Assembly (NCBI GenBank): GCA_034008185.1
Contig: CM067086.1
Span: forward strand, 33,315,007 to 33,379,006
Direction: 5' to 3'
DNA length: 64,000 nt
Origin: Gorsachius magnificus
Lineage: Eukaryota; Chordata; Aves; Pelecaniformes; Ardeidae
Of this stretch, positions 42,901 to 53,704 are shown one piece after another. The notes under the pieces are model-generated. The model was not told the origin of the DNA. It ran no database searches and saw only the letters and a program-made list of their open reading frames with translations. The stretch's first letter is position 1; each line of letters starts with the position of its first letter. A program made the translations under genes and the position numbers.

Positions 42901-44019
42901 CTTGTCTTACCATGTAATAGCAGGCTGTCCCAGAATTGAAAAAAAAAAGAAACAAAACAAAACAACACAACTTCGTTTCATTTTCTTAAACATGGCATTT
43001 ATTAAAGGCAATCCAGAAACAAAGAACCCCAAGGTAAAATCGGCAACAATAAAATTTCGCATTATTTCCATGATCTCATCATCAGAACGAGCAGGTCTCC
43101 TGCATGCCACTACCCTTTAAGCCTCGTCAATATATTAGGCTTCTCTTTTGCAGGAGCTTTTTCAGGATACTTTCCCTTCGTCTACCATGAGGAAAAACTT
43201 CTTTCCCCACTGCCAGAAAGTTAACAAACAGAACAGACTCTTTGCCTAAAATCTAGTCAAACCTCCTGTATATCAGAGTTTTATTAAAGTTTCATGCAGG
43301 TTCTTGCAACAGAGCTCCATAACTTGAATAAGGACAGAAGTCCTGTAGTCTAAGGAGATCAGATTTGCATGCCATGAACAAAGAGCACAAGAAATCACAC
43401 TGCAGCCAGTGTGCAACTCCAAAAGTGGCAAAGGACTGTTCAAAGGAGTCTCACACAGAAGACCCTTAATGACTGATCCCATGCTGCAGAGGAAAGAGAA
43501 AACCTACAAAGTCTGGCCCCAGACTCTGTGGCAAGTATGATTCTGAGGATACAAACGAGACTTGCCATCAAAGCATGTGATGACAGCAAAAAGCTGGGGT
43601 TTTTTTCCCCTGGGAAGAATGAACAGTCTCCTCTCCCCCACTCCCCCCAGACATCCTCCTTCCTGGCATGCTCAGTCCCTGATTGTGGCTCATTTCTAAT
43701 GCCTCAGAGGAAGGTAAAAACTAAATTCATCTGGCTAATTACGCCATGAGAGGAAATACCCTTCCTGGACACAATGCAGTGACTGCCGGCTGTCCTGAAG
43801 CATGCAAGCTGTGTAGAGTCATTGCCTTAACCAAATGGACAGGTATTACAAGCACGTTCAGGACATTGCAAAACAACAGCTCCTCTCCAGAGCTCTCAAT
43901 GTGTGGGAATGAGTAGATCCACAAATTACAAGACCAAAGGGATCCCTACTCCTTCTCTCCTTAGGACCTCTCCAAGATGCTGAATTAAAGTATAGATTGT
44001 AAAAAGATATCTCAATTTA
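39986..44019. other. Probable intronic DNA, no gene seen
   Basis: No coding exon recognised. An 11-bp unit ATTGTCATGAC is repeated slightly more than twice near 40,058-40,081. A run of 17 C lies at 41,337-41,353. A short block near 42,443-42,460 resembles a CR1 3' tail but is too short to call. Confidence 0.45.
41337..41353 (+). repeat. Poly(C) run of 17
   Basis: Seventeen consecutive C on the plus strand, following an A-rich stretch. The minus strand, which is the presumed pre-mRNA strand, is a G17 run that could fold into a G-quadruplex. Confidence 0.9.
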
Positions 44020-44410
44020 AAGGTTCCAAACACTGTCGAGTCCACCACCTTACCCAAAAACCTCTTCCTGTCTTACACTCAAAGCCAGGAACCTGCGTCT
44101 CCCGTCAAGGTTAAATTTGCCTTTCACTGCTCAGCACCACATCACATTATGACATTGTCAGCAAAAACAGAGTCCCCACTATCAGGTATCATTTCCACAT
44201 GTATGCAGAGATCTAAGTTACTCTCAACCAACCCACTTGTCAATAAGCTATCCACAACTCTTGTTTTAGCCCCCCTTGACCATTTCTGTAAACTGCTATG
44301 GGATCTCGCCACAAGAATGCTGAGGTTTGAACTCTCCTGAAGAAGCAGCTTGTTTTCTACCGTCACCCCACAGTAGAACGGGAACAGAAGCCTGACCAAG
44401 GCTATGGACA
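44020..44410 (-). mobile_element. Possible ancient CR1-type LINE 3' fragment
   Basis: The plus-strand text GTCGAGTCCACCACCTTACC followed by CTCTTCCTGTCTTACACTC and later CACTGCTCAGCACCA follows the layout of the reverse complement of a CR1 ORF2 C-terminus. Compare GGAGACTCCACAACC then CTGTTCCAGTGC in the clear copy at 28.2 kb. Similarity is low and the right edge is uncertain. Confidence 0.3.
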
Positions 44411-44684
44411 TGCTGCCAGAGCCTCAGCAAGGAGATATTACGCAGTCACAAGCAGTACTACCTCAACACCTGCTTGCCCCTCCACTTCCCTTCCACCAGA
44501 CTACACTACATCCTTTTTCAATATGCCTGTGGTCAGAGGATCTCAAAACGTTTCACAGACATTGAACAAGCTGCTCATAACACTTCTGCTGACCTTTGTT
44601 CAGGAAGCGGCTACAGCTACTAGTTAAACCACAGTTTGAAGTTAACTCTTGCATTTCAGTTTCACACCTACCTGTGAAATGCCA

Positions 44685-44725
44685 CCTTTCTGTACCGCAG
44701 TTTCCCCTTCTACAAATAGGGGGAC
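44685..44725 (+). mobile_element. Short MIR-like fragment
   Basis: CTTTCTGTACCGCAGTTTCC followed by CCTTCTACAAATAGGGGG matches the pattern of the central MIR region (CTCTGTGCCTCAGTTTCC, CATCTGTAAAATGGGG). Only about 40 bp, so tentative. Confidence 0.4.
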
Positions 44726-46009
44726 GCCCATGTTCTTCAGTGGGAGCCTCAACACAGAACTATGAAATTTGCAGACACACACACAAAGCTCCTCAGGGAG
44801 AAAATACCTACTCTAAAAGTAAGCGAACAATCTTTATTTATCCACAGCAGCAAGCTGGTTTCACCACACACAGGAAAACTGACATCCCTGTGTGGAAGAG
44901 GTCATACCTTCTCACTGGGATTAGGTGCTGGGATTCAGGAAGGACCTTCAGGAGGTGCCACAGGCATCAGTGTGTCTTACAGGCTTCCCACAGGGTTTTT
45001 GCTCAGCCCTGGCCGAATGTGGCTACGGGCATTAACGACTCCAGTAAGTCTTCCTCTTCTGTTTCCTAATAATTTTATGGTGATTTTTCTTTTCAGGACT
45101 TCCTCTTTACCACCAAAGAGTGGCTAGCCCCATCTCTAACTGATGCCGTACATACATTAATGCATTTGCGTTCCTGGAAACCACAGAACAGAGCTCTTTG
45201 GGCAATCTGTTCTTCTCGCAAATCCCCAACACACACAGCTCTGGCAGTCACTGAGCTGTTACCACCTCGCCCGCGAGAAATTTCAGCTCCTGCAGGGACT
45301 GCTTTTTCCTCAGAATTAAGAGGGAAACGGGACAAACCTGTCAAGTAAATGATGTCAGAGAACAATACTAAAATATTTCAGCTGACAAAGTTTTACTGCT
45401 TCTGCAACGTAATTAGGAGTTGTAACAAGCTTGTACTTCCCCAGTAGCTTTGGGCCAGCGATGCCAAACACTCTCTAGGAAGTCCCAGCCTAACACTCCA
45501 ACTCAAGATGAGAGGGGCAGGCCAGCCTCCCAGCACCCCTGCTCCTAAGCATCCTAGAGACAATTTTCAAAACCCTGGTGCAAAGGATGGGCGACAGAAG
45601 GAATGAGATTTTCCATTTTGCCAAAATTCAGCTGTTCTGAATGTTTTTCCATACCAAAAATGGAACAAGAGCAAACATCCTGAGACTAATTTAAACGGGA
45701 GGAAAAAAAAAAAAAGAAAAAAAAAGAGGAAAACCTCTCATTTTCAGCTGATCGTAATATCCGGGTCCCTGACCTCCAAGCGTTACGCACATGAGTAATT
45801 CACAAGGTTGCAGAAAAGTCACTGAAAGGACCACAGCCAGCCCCCACCTCCCAGTTCTGCTCTGCAAACGCTGGGCTGCTTCAGATCTATTCCGCCTTTC
45901 CTGGAATAAAGTTTTACGGAAATTAATACAAAAAGATGTTTTCAAAACACTTGGTTCTGTCAAGAAAGGGGCACTTTTCAGTGAAAAGCAGTTCAAATTT
46001 CAGCAACTC
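44726..46009. other. Flank of the CpG island, no gene seen
   Basis: No coding exon recognised. An A-rich stretch lies at 45,702-45,727. The plus-strand frame 44,596-45,069 has no domain signature. Confidence 0.45.
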
Positions 46010-46690
46010 CGAAACACCCAGCACCTCCCAGCCGGCCCGGGCCCTCCCGAGCGGAACCCCCGCACCCCCGCCCCCAGAGGCCGCGGGGCCCAGCCGGCGG
46101 GGGGCGGCGCGGGCGGCGCCCCGGGGGACCCGCCGTCGCGCCGGGCGGCGCCCCGCGGCCCCCGGGCCCCCCGGCGGAGGCGGCAGGGCCCTTCCCGCCG
46201 CCAGAAAGCGAAACCAACGGCGCCGGTCTCCAGCCCCCGCCTTCCGCCCCGGGCAGCGCATCCCCCGCCGCCGCCGCCGCTCGGCTGCAGGGAGGCCCCG
46301 GTGGCCGGGCGGGCGCAGCGGCGGGAGGTGAAGTGTGCCAGTGACACTCGCCCGTTGTATGGATGCGGTCGCAATCTGCACATGCTCGCTTCCGACAGCC
46401 GGCCTGCCCCGCCACCTTCCATTAACTCTTTCTCTACTGCCCCGCACTGCCTCCCCAACGGCGGGGCGGCGACGGCGGCCGCGACCTCGCCGCCTCCCCC
46501 CGGGGCGCCGGCGCCGCGCCCTCCCGCGAGGTGGCGGTTTGCTCGGTCCGCAGACGGAGGGGACGGGCGGGGTGGTTCCCCCCAGGACCTGCTGGGGTCC
46601 GCGGGGGGCCGAGAGCCTGAACCCGGCGTGGGGGAGATGTGCTTTCCCCGGCGAACCGGACCCTGCCGGCGTGGGTCGGTGTGTGCTCAG
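46010..46690. promoter_or_regulatory. Strong CpG island, candidate TMEM229B promoter
   Basis: Base composition changes abruptly to very high GC with dense CpG from about 46,020 to 46,680, unlike anything else in the window. Such islands mark promoters of broadly expressed vertebrate genes. TMEM229B is the only recognised gene, is transcribed leftward and needs upstream untranslated exons, so this is its most likely promoter and first exon. Plus-strand donor-like sites GGGAG|GTGAAG near 46,327 and CTCAG|GTGTGTG near 46,690 leave room for a divergent rightward transcript, as expected if PLEKHH1 lies to the right as in mammals. There is no obvious TATA box. The long open frames on both strands here reflect the lack of stop codons in GC-rich DNA. 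Confidence 0.8.
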
Positions 46691-47169
46691 GTGTGTGGCG
46701 GGAACACCCCGCTCAGAAAGCTCCCCAAAAGCCTGGGGTGTTTTCTCTGGCTGGGTGCAAGATTTGGCAACGCTTCTTGGCTGGCGAGCCCGCGGTGGGG
46801 GTTCTTCATATTTATTCTGCTAAAGAAATCCGTAACAAAAGCAAATAAAACCCCCAAGCTGCTGAGGGGTATAACCCCCGTGCACCTGTTGTTGAATCTG
46901 GACGCTGACAGGACATCCCTGCAGTGCAGGAAATCAAACACAACTATCAAAGGAAATATTTGTCTGCAGCTTCGCTGTTAAAATAGTGAAACATAATCTC
47001 TAAAGAAGTGGGTTTTCCACCCAGAATGATCTCTTCAAATTCAGAAAATTGCCCGAGGAAAAGGAGTAAGAAAATAAATTTAAAGCATAGGTAGTAAAAT
47101 AAATTAAAATCCTTTCTCTTGCTACGTTAACTTTGTCAGCATGGAAACACAGAGGGAAAAAAATGCCTA
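46691..47169. other. Right flank of CpG island, no gene seen
   Basis: AT-rich sequence resumes within about 150 bp of the island. No coding exon recognised. Confidence 0.45.
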
Positions 47170-47490
47170 TCTCTAGGATTAGAAATCAGGAGATTGCAGT
47201 CCTGAACCAGAGTTCACGAGCAATCAAATGACCCTTCTGTACCGCGATCTTCCCCCTGGAAACGGGAGGTAACAGCAACTCTCTGCCGTGAGAATTAGTT
47301 AGCTAATGCCTCTGAAGTGCCTTACGGTCTTCAGACAGAGCAAGGAAGATTTTTAGGTTTGTTCCTTTACAGAGAGAGAAATCAAAGTACTGTGGGGTCA
47401 AACAGTAACCTCAAGTGGCCCAAGCTCAGAAATGGCAGTCCACCCTGAGCCCAGAGACCTGTCTTTAAGCAACGCCCTGCCTTCCCTAAT
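47170..47490 (+). mobile_element. MIR-like ancient SINE relic(s)
   Basis: The segment runs ATTAGAAATCAGGAGATTGCAG, then CTTCTGTACCGCGATCTTCC with CTGGAAACGGGAGGTAACAG, then GTGAGAATTAGTTAGCTAATGCC, which follows the MIR consensus order. From 47,375 a second block reads AGAGAAATCAAAGTACTG, then CTCAAGTGGCCCAAG and CCCAGAGACCTGTC, resembling the second half of a related SINE. Diverged but in good order over 300 bp. Confidence 0.6.
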
Positions 47491-50400
47491 TAACTAATGA
47501 CTTTGGGCTCTTCTCTGGTCTTCCCAGGCCTCCGGTGCAAGCCCACATTTTCTGTCTCACAGGCACCAGGTTTTCTGGTCTCTCCTGCCTTCTGTAGTAC
47601 CAGAAATGATGAGCTAATGTTTTGAGCAGAATAAGGATGTTTTTATGACCTCTGTTTAATGACTCAGCATTTCTGATATCAATAATAAATGGTCTCAATG
47701 ATGAGGCAACACCGGATCTGTGCGGGCCCCGAGGCAATTATAAGGAAGGATTCTCAAGATGTCTGGCCGCAGGTAACCTCTCAAAGGCAGGTATTCTCTG
47801 AAGAGGCTGCTCCTTCAGCCCCAAAACTGCAGGGCCAGCAGATGCTGCTCACTCGAAAAACGCCACGGCTTTGCGTCGCTCTGCGTAACCCAGGAGCACC
47901 CGGGGTTACCGGCTGGCGTTGCCGGCAGCATTCTCCCCGGCAGCTCTGTGTACAAACTGCTGGGGCTGCTCAGAGGATGCCACAATGCAGCAAACCAGCC
48001 TGTCACCGAGTCACCTGATTGCACAATCTCAGTTCGAGAGCTGGAGTATCAGGAAGATGGAGCATTTTAAAGGGGAAATGGAGAAAAATGCACAGCTAGC
48101 CCTACCTCAGCAACCGAGCTGTGCAAGCTAGGACAGCACTGCATGTGCTGGTGACCTCGAGCTGGATTTAAAAAAAATAAAACCCACAATTGTTTTATAT
48201 ATATTTCAACAGAGCTGAGAAGGAAAATGCTAAGATAGCTAAGCTATCTTTGGTGTTCTAAGAAGCACCTTTAAAACACCGTATCCGATTAGGCAGCTAC
48301 AGAGGACAGCAGCCTGATGCGGTGCTTATGTATTTATTGTGAAATAGCATCCTTTAGAAAGCACTGAGGACCGTGCTAGAGACATAGTCGAGAGAGCATG
48401 AGAGAGATCATTTATTTGGGAAGCCTTACAAGGAGCAGAGGAAAGGTCAAAGAGAAAGGAAGAAGAGAGCTAAGAGATACTCACCTATGAGAAGGAGAAA
48501 TCAACAGCCAGAGATGGACCGGAAAAAATGAGAAGCGCATGTAGGGAATACATAAATCTGTATTCTCCTGTCTAGTCACAGCAAGCAGAGAGAGGAAGGA
48601 GGAGGTGAGGAGAAAGGAGAGGGCTCCCGGAATGAGAAGGGAGGAAGGAGGAGGCAGTGAGGCAGGGGCGAGGGGAATGAAGGCAAACACTGTGCTGTGC
48701 TGAGGGGACAGGCAGGAGGGAGAAATGTCAGAGTGAGCACCTGGTGGTGGTGCTGTACACCTGAGAGCTTGTTCAGCTCTCCCCAGCTGCATTAGCTGGT
48801 CCAGAAAAGCTGTTATTTTTCTGTTCAGCCTTGTTTCTTTCAACCTGAGCTAGTAGTAGAAGACAAAAAAACCCCAAACCAATGGAGTTGAGATTGTGAT
48901 ATGGTGAAAGTGGAAGCAGGATGAGCCTCAGGGACAAAGGAGAGGGGATTTCTAGAACTGCCCTTTTGTCAAGCGTTCACCAGGGGGCTTGAGCTCTCTA
49001 AGGCCTGGTGCCGGGAGCAAGCACTGTTCTCTGCAGAGCATCCAGGCTTGCATGCAAGAAGCTGGCTCCAAGATGAAAAGAGTCTGCAGTGACCTAAGCA
49101 TGCTCTAGCCCCTCTGCTGACTCTTGTAAACAGGCACAGAGGATGCAGCTGATCTTATTCATGATCTCATAATCCCATCATGCGTGCATTGCCTTTATCT
49201 GGAATAACACAGATCATATATAACACCTGATCTAGTTCCTCTATGTGTGCCTAAAGCCAGCTCAGATGTCTCTGCACCATCCTGTCTGGTTCTGGAAGGA
49301 TTTATTCATCTGGGTGCAGCATCACACCTGGCTGTATGGAAACATTTGGAAAGTAGCACAATCATATTTGCTTGCTACTATACTCTTGTATCTGGGCACA
49401 CTAAGGAGTGCAGTGCAGCAATACCCAAGCTGGTTCCTCACTCATCCATTTTATGTCTGGCAGAGCTTATTCTGTCACCATAATCTGTGTTTGGTATATG
49501 GCACAGTTGTTACACTGAAAAAAGAATGACTGATTTCTTCAGGACCTCTTTAATGTGGTCATTACACTGGTATCTCAGTGCATCACAAACATTGCTGCCA
49601 GTGTAGTCATTCCCAGTGAGGTAAGATCTCACTCTGCAGACTGGGGTTTGAAGCTCAGACATGTTACAGTTAAAAGGAATTATAAATATGAGATTTGTAG
49701 CATCTCTTTTTTCCCCCCAGAAATGGCTTCTTATATTTACATTCCAGTTGTCGATGCTCATCCCTTCTGTAAATCCAGCCCCAGTCTCGAAAAAGGAGCT
49801 CCTGGAATATCAGGAACCTCCATACCAGTTTAGTCCGAGTGACTTGTCTGACATTGCTTAGGAACTAATGAGGAATGGGATCCACCTTTCCAGAGCAGGA
49901 TTTAACCACCTGGATCATTAAATCACCCTTACCCTAATTTCCTGTCTTGCTCTCTCCATGCTAATGGGCTCTGCAGCAAATGAGACAGGAATCTCACTTT
50001 ATAACACTCCCCGTTCTCTACCCAGCCCTGGTTCAAGTCTGAGTCCAGCCAGCCAGTGCATTGAAGGAGACACCTATTGTGGAAAACTTCATCACAATTT
50101 TTTAAAACCTCTCAAGCTGAAATCAGGGGGTTCCTCTCCTTGGGGAGGTTTGGCTGAGGAAGTCCTGTAACTGGGAATTGAGAATTTCATCTCCCTGGGT
50201 ATATAGAGAGAAGATGCTCTGTGTTTATTTAACAAACCCCTCACAGATGTACATCCAAAACACAGGTTTCTCTGTCAGGAAACTGAGGAATCTTGAAGCT
50301 TGCAAAGCAACTAAAGAAGGAACTAACATTTATTTTTTTTCTGAGGGGCCCCCCAGTCACTGTGGTGACAAATGTTCTTCAAATCCCTGAAGTAGGAAGT

Positions 50401-53400
50401 GCGTTTTGAAGAATACCACAAACCACATGCTGTGTCAGGTCAGCTTGTATAGGTCTTTGTGTGATAACATGGAAATTGTTCCTTTGTCTCTTTTTCTTTT
50501 TGGTGAGGGCAGAAAAAACAAAAGCCATGGATTCTCACTGCTTTCACTCATTCTGTGAGTTTATTGAAGAAAACGTGAAGGAAATTTTCAAACATGATCC
50601 CTTCAAGTTGGAGGAGACCCCCTGGTCTGATGGGTTCCTCTCTTCTTTCTTTTGCTTGTAGCAGAGGCTTTTTTTCCCCCCTGTAGGCTCTATCAAAATA
50701 CACTTTGGTTCTTTTTATGGCTTTGGATACTAACGCCGTATTTATAACCCCTGACAAAGTGCTTGATTCACAAAGGGACTGAGGCAGAAGTTAGGTCCGT
50801 GCAGGTTCTTAATGTATCTCTGCCCCAAGTTGAAGCCCTCTAAATGTTGATTCATTTAACCGTGCATGTGCCAGTCTCTGCCAGTAAGGTGCTGTCCTTG
50901 GGATCAGCCTGGAAATGTTAAAGGCTGGGCAGCAATCCCCAAGGTACCCAGAGCTATTTTTGAAAACTCTGGCCTTTCTCTCTGGGATTGCTGAAATCAC
51001 TCCCTTACTCAGAGCATATTCTTTCCTCCAGATATAAATCATAATAATAAAGTTTGCATGAGTATTTAGCTTTGTACTATCTGCTTTCCTTCAAGACATT
51101 TTTCTGTAATAGGTACCTGCCATACCTTATGGCTTGGAGAGAGCTTGGCTCTGAAACTAAACATGTCAGATAGGAAACTTTTACTCCTAAGAGATGCTAT
51201 CAAAGTGCCATGCAGCAAAGCATCTCTTACTCTCCGGGTAGCCTGTTTAGGAAAGCCCTGTCCAGGGGTGTTCCCCTCCAAGGTATCCATGGGAATAAAT
51301 GTTAGCAAGACATTTTCAGAGACTATCAAATCCTTCGAGTTTCCTCTGGGATGTTGTTCAGGGATCACCTCTTTGGGCTGACAGATAAATTGCTCAGCAG
51401 AGCACTAGTATCCTCCACTACCCCCTGCCATCTTTGCCTTCATGTGGATTAGACGCTAGATGGGTCCATCAGAGCAGCCTGAGACTTCTTCTAGAACAAG
51501 CAGCAGGCAAGATTTACCAGAGGTGTGACTGATGTCTGACTAACTAAGCCTGTATTTGCTTAAATTTTTAGTAAAAATAAATAAAATGATCCCTCGTGGT
51601 TTCTATTCTGGACTCAGGGGCAGAAGAAAAGCAAATATCATCTACGTGGAAATTGCAGGTCCTGAAGGGTTTGGAGACAACTCTGCTTTTTTATCTTGCC
51701 AGGTTTAACAAAATGCAAACATTGTTTTGGGGAGGGGCAAGCCACTATACAAACCTGGACATGTGCAGTCCAACTCAATCCAATAACCTATTTTGTGGAG
51801 AAGTGTTGCCCATTAAGAATGCCAGGAGACTGGAGCCCTGGAGGCTTGGGTTCTGACATGCTCTGGGCCTTCTCAATGCCCTCAAATTCACCTCTCTGTT
51901 TTTCTGTTTCCCCAGCTCTAAAGGAGGGAACACATTTCCTTTGCTAGCAGGCTTCGAGACACGCCAGTAGAGAGCAGGATAAGCAGAGAGGTGTTACATT
52001 TGAAGGGTTTCTAGAATGCCAAACAGCCCAATGCTAGCACTTCACTGACACATCTTGTAACTCTGAGCTAGCTGAGAAACTGAGACAGAGAGAAGGCACA
52101 GGATTTACCTGAAATTCTTCTGAATGTGAGTACCAGAGATGAGATAATTATAATAAATAATTCTATTTCATATAGTGTCTCTGGTACATATTATATTGCA
52201 AAACATAACTGAAAGACTAAATATTTTTGGAGCTGTAGTTTTATTTATGCAACATGACGTGTATTCAAAGTGCTGTGAACAGTAAAATAACAAATGTCTG
52301 CTCCAAGTCACTTACAATACAATTCTCAAACATTAGTCAAGCAGTGATTATAAACCAGGGAGAGGAGGGGAATGGATGAGGGGAAATGATGGGAAAAGAC
52401 AAGGGTTACAATATTAAAAAAAAAAAAAATCAGCGAAGAAGGTTGGGAGCAATTAAATTGAATGAAATTGAAAAAGTGTTCCACTGAGATTTGAAATTAT
52501 GTGGAAAGTGGATGAGTCAAAGGAATACATAAAAGCGACTCAGATCGCGGTTTGACTCTCTACTTCCATGTATCAAATATTCACAATGAGCTGTTCGAGA
52601 AAATTCCACTGGCCAAGAGCTTTTTGAATAACAAAAACGTCCGAGATGAACAAAAGCTGTCACAGACAGTGCTGAAGCAGCAAGTGGCTAAATCTGTCAG
52701 ATAAGCTGTCTACTATAAATACAAGTTATCTACACTGCCCTTCTCCATTCTTCATTCCCTGAATTTCCCCTGAAGTTGCATTAGTGATGAGATTCTTCAT
52801 TTTCTTTCTTAAACTCTTATTTTGAAAGGCTGTGCACTATCAGTAGCATCCATGCTTTGCCCTAGAGCCACTGAGGCCTCCAAAGTACTTTGGGATTATA
52901 TAGGATGAAAGTTCTCATGGGCCCAATTCTTAAAAGCATTTAGGCATCCCGATATGCAGACTCCCACTCTACTATGGGGAGTCTCAAGGTTGAATTAGCA
53001 GCAATTCACACCTATTAATTTTGATGATCCAAGCATCAAATATCAATTTGGCAAAGGAGGTTCCCATAGCCAAGCACTAAAACATTTAAACATTGCTTCC
53101 TATGTCAATGTTGTGGGGTTTTTTTTTTTACTTTTCTGGGTAAGAACCTGTTTTTGGCATCTCCACTTCCATTCATGTCTTCCAAAAATACTTTGGCTGT
53201 TTTTTTATTAATAAGATGTGCACGTGAGGCCAGGTTACTTACTTACCATAGGTGCATGTCACAGCCAAAGAAAGAATTTTCTAGACAGAGGAACAAAGAA
53301 GGGGAAAGGACATCACCCAGCAATTTGTGTTTCCTATGTATTATGCCAGTCCAACTGCTAAAGTGACCATCTACTGGAATATCTAAACAGAGAAAATTAA

Positions 53401-53704
53401 CCGTGGACTCTTACAGTCCTCCAGTTTCTTTCATTAGTTATCTTGACAACCTTAATTCATCTTGTTATCATTAAATGGCAGCACTTAAAGGGCAGAACAG
53501 AGGGAAAGTTGTATGTTTAGCTGCTGCTTATTGACATAATCATAATAATTAATAAATATATCTCTCTCCTACAGCATAATGGATCTCAGAGATCACTATC
53601 ACCTAGAACAACCTCTTAGATATCATAGACGATTAATTTTCATGGATATATTCCAGTATTAAGTGCTATAACTCATGCTTGACAATTTGCAGTTGGCTGT
53701 AGGC
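47491..53704. other. Non-coding, no gene seen
   Basis: No coding exon recognised. An inverted repeat of 9+1+9 bases lies at 48,232-48,250. The purine-rich tract at 48,400-48,720 generates a 120-codon minus frame of low complexity. The segment 52,140-52,430 has a weak likeness to an old amniote repeat. A plus-strand frame at 50,527-50,661 looks superficially protein-like but matches nothing known to me. Confidence 0.45.
48232..48250. repeat. Near-perfect palindrome, 9-bp arms
   Basis: AAGATAGCT and AGCTATCTT are exact reverse complements separated by one base. Function unknown; chance occurrence is possible. Confidence 0.6.

Noticed and set aside
44596..45069. 157-codon plus-strand frame
   Set aside because: No domain or conserved motif, overlapped by another frame of 121 codons, and it begins in a short MIR-like fragment.
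45923..46458. 174, 152 and 140-codon minus-strand frames in the CpG island
   Set aside because: Three overlapping frames of the same GC-rich DNA cannot all be genes, and none resembles a known protein. They may overlap the first untranslated exon of TMEM229B.
45791..46981. 396-codon plus-strand open frame across the CpG island
   Set aside because: It is open because stop codons are rare in GC-rich DNA. The reading is Pro/Arg/Ala/Gly low complexity in the middle with unrelated AT-rich ends, overlaps equally long frames on both strands, and shows no domain.
50527..50661. Short protein-like frame starting MDSHCFHSFCEF
   Set aside because: Balanced composition and an upstream pyrimidine-rich stretch made it attractive as an exon, but it ends in a stop without a donor site and matches no family I know, including PLEKHH1 or PLEK2.
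52140..52430. Possible old amniote repeat (AAAGTGCTGTGAACAG then CTCCAAGTCACTTACAATAC)
   Set aside because: The likeness to an interspersed repeat with CAAAGAGCTTACAATC is suggestive but too weak to annotate without a profile search.
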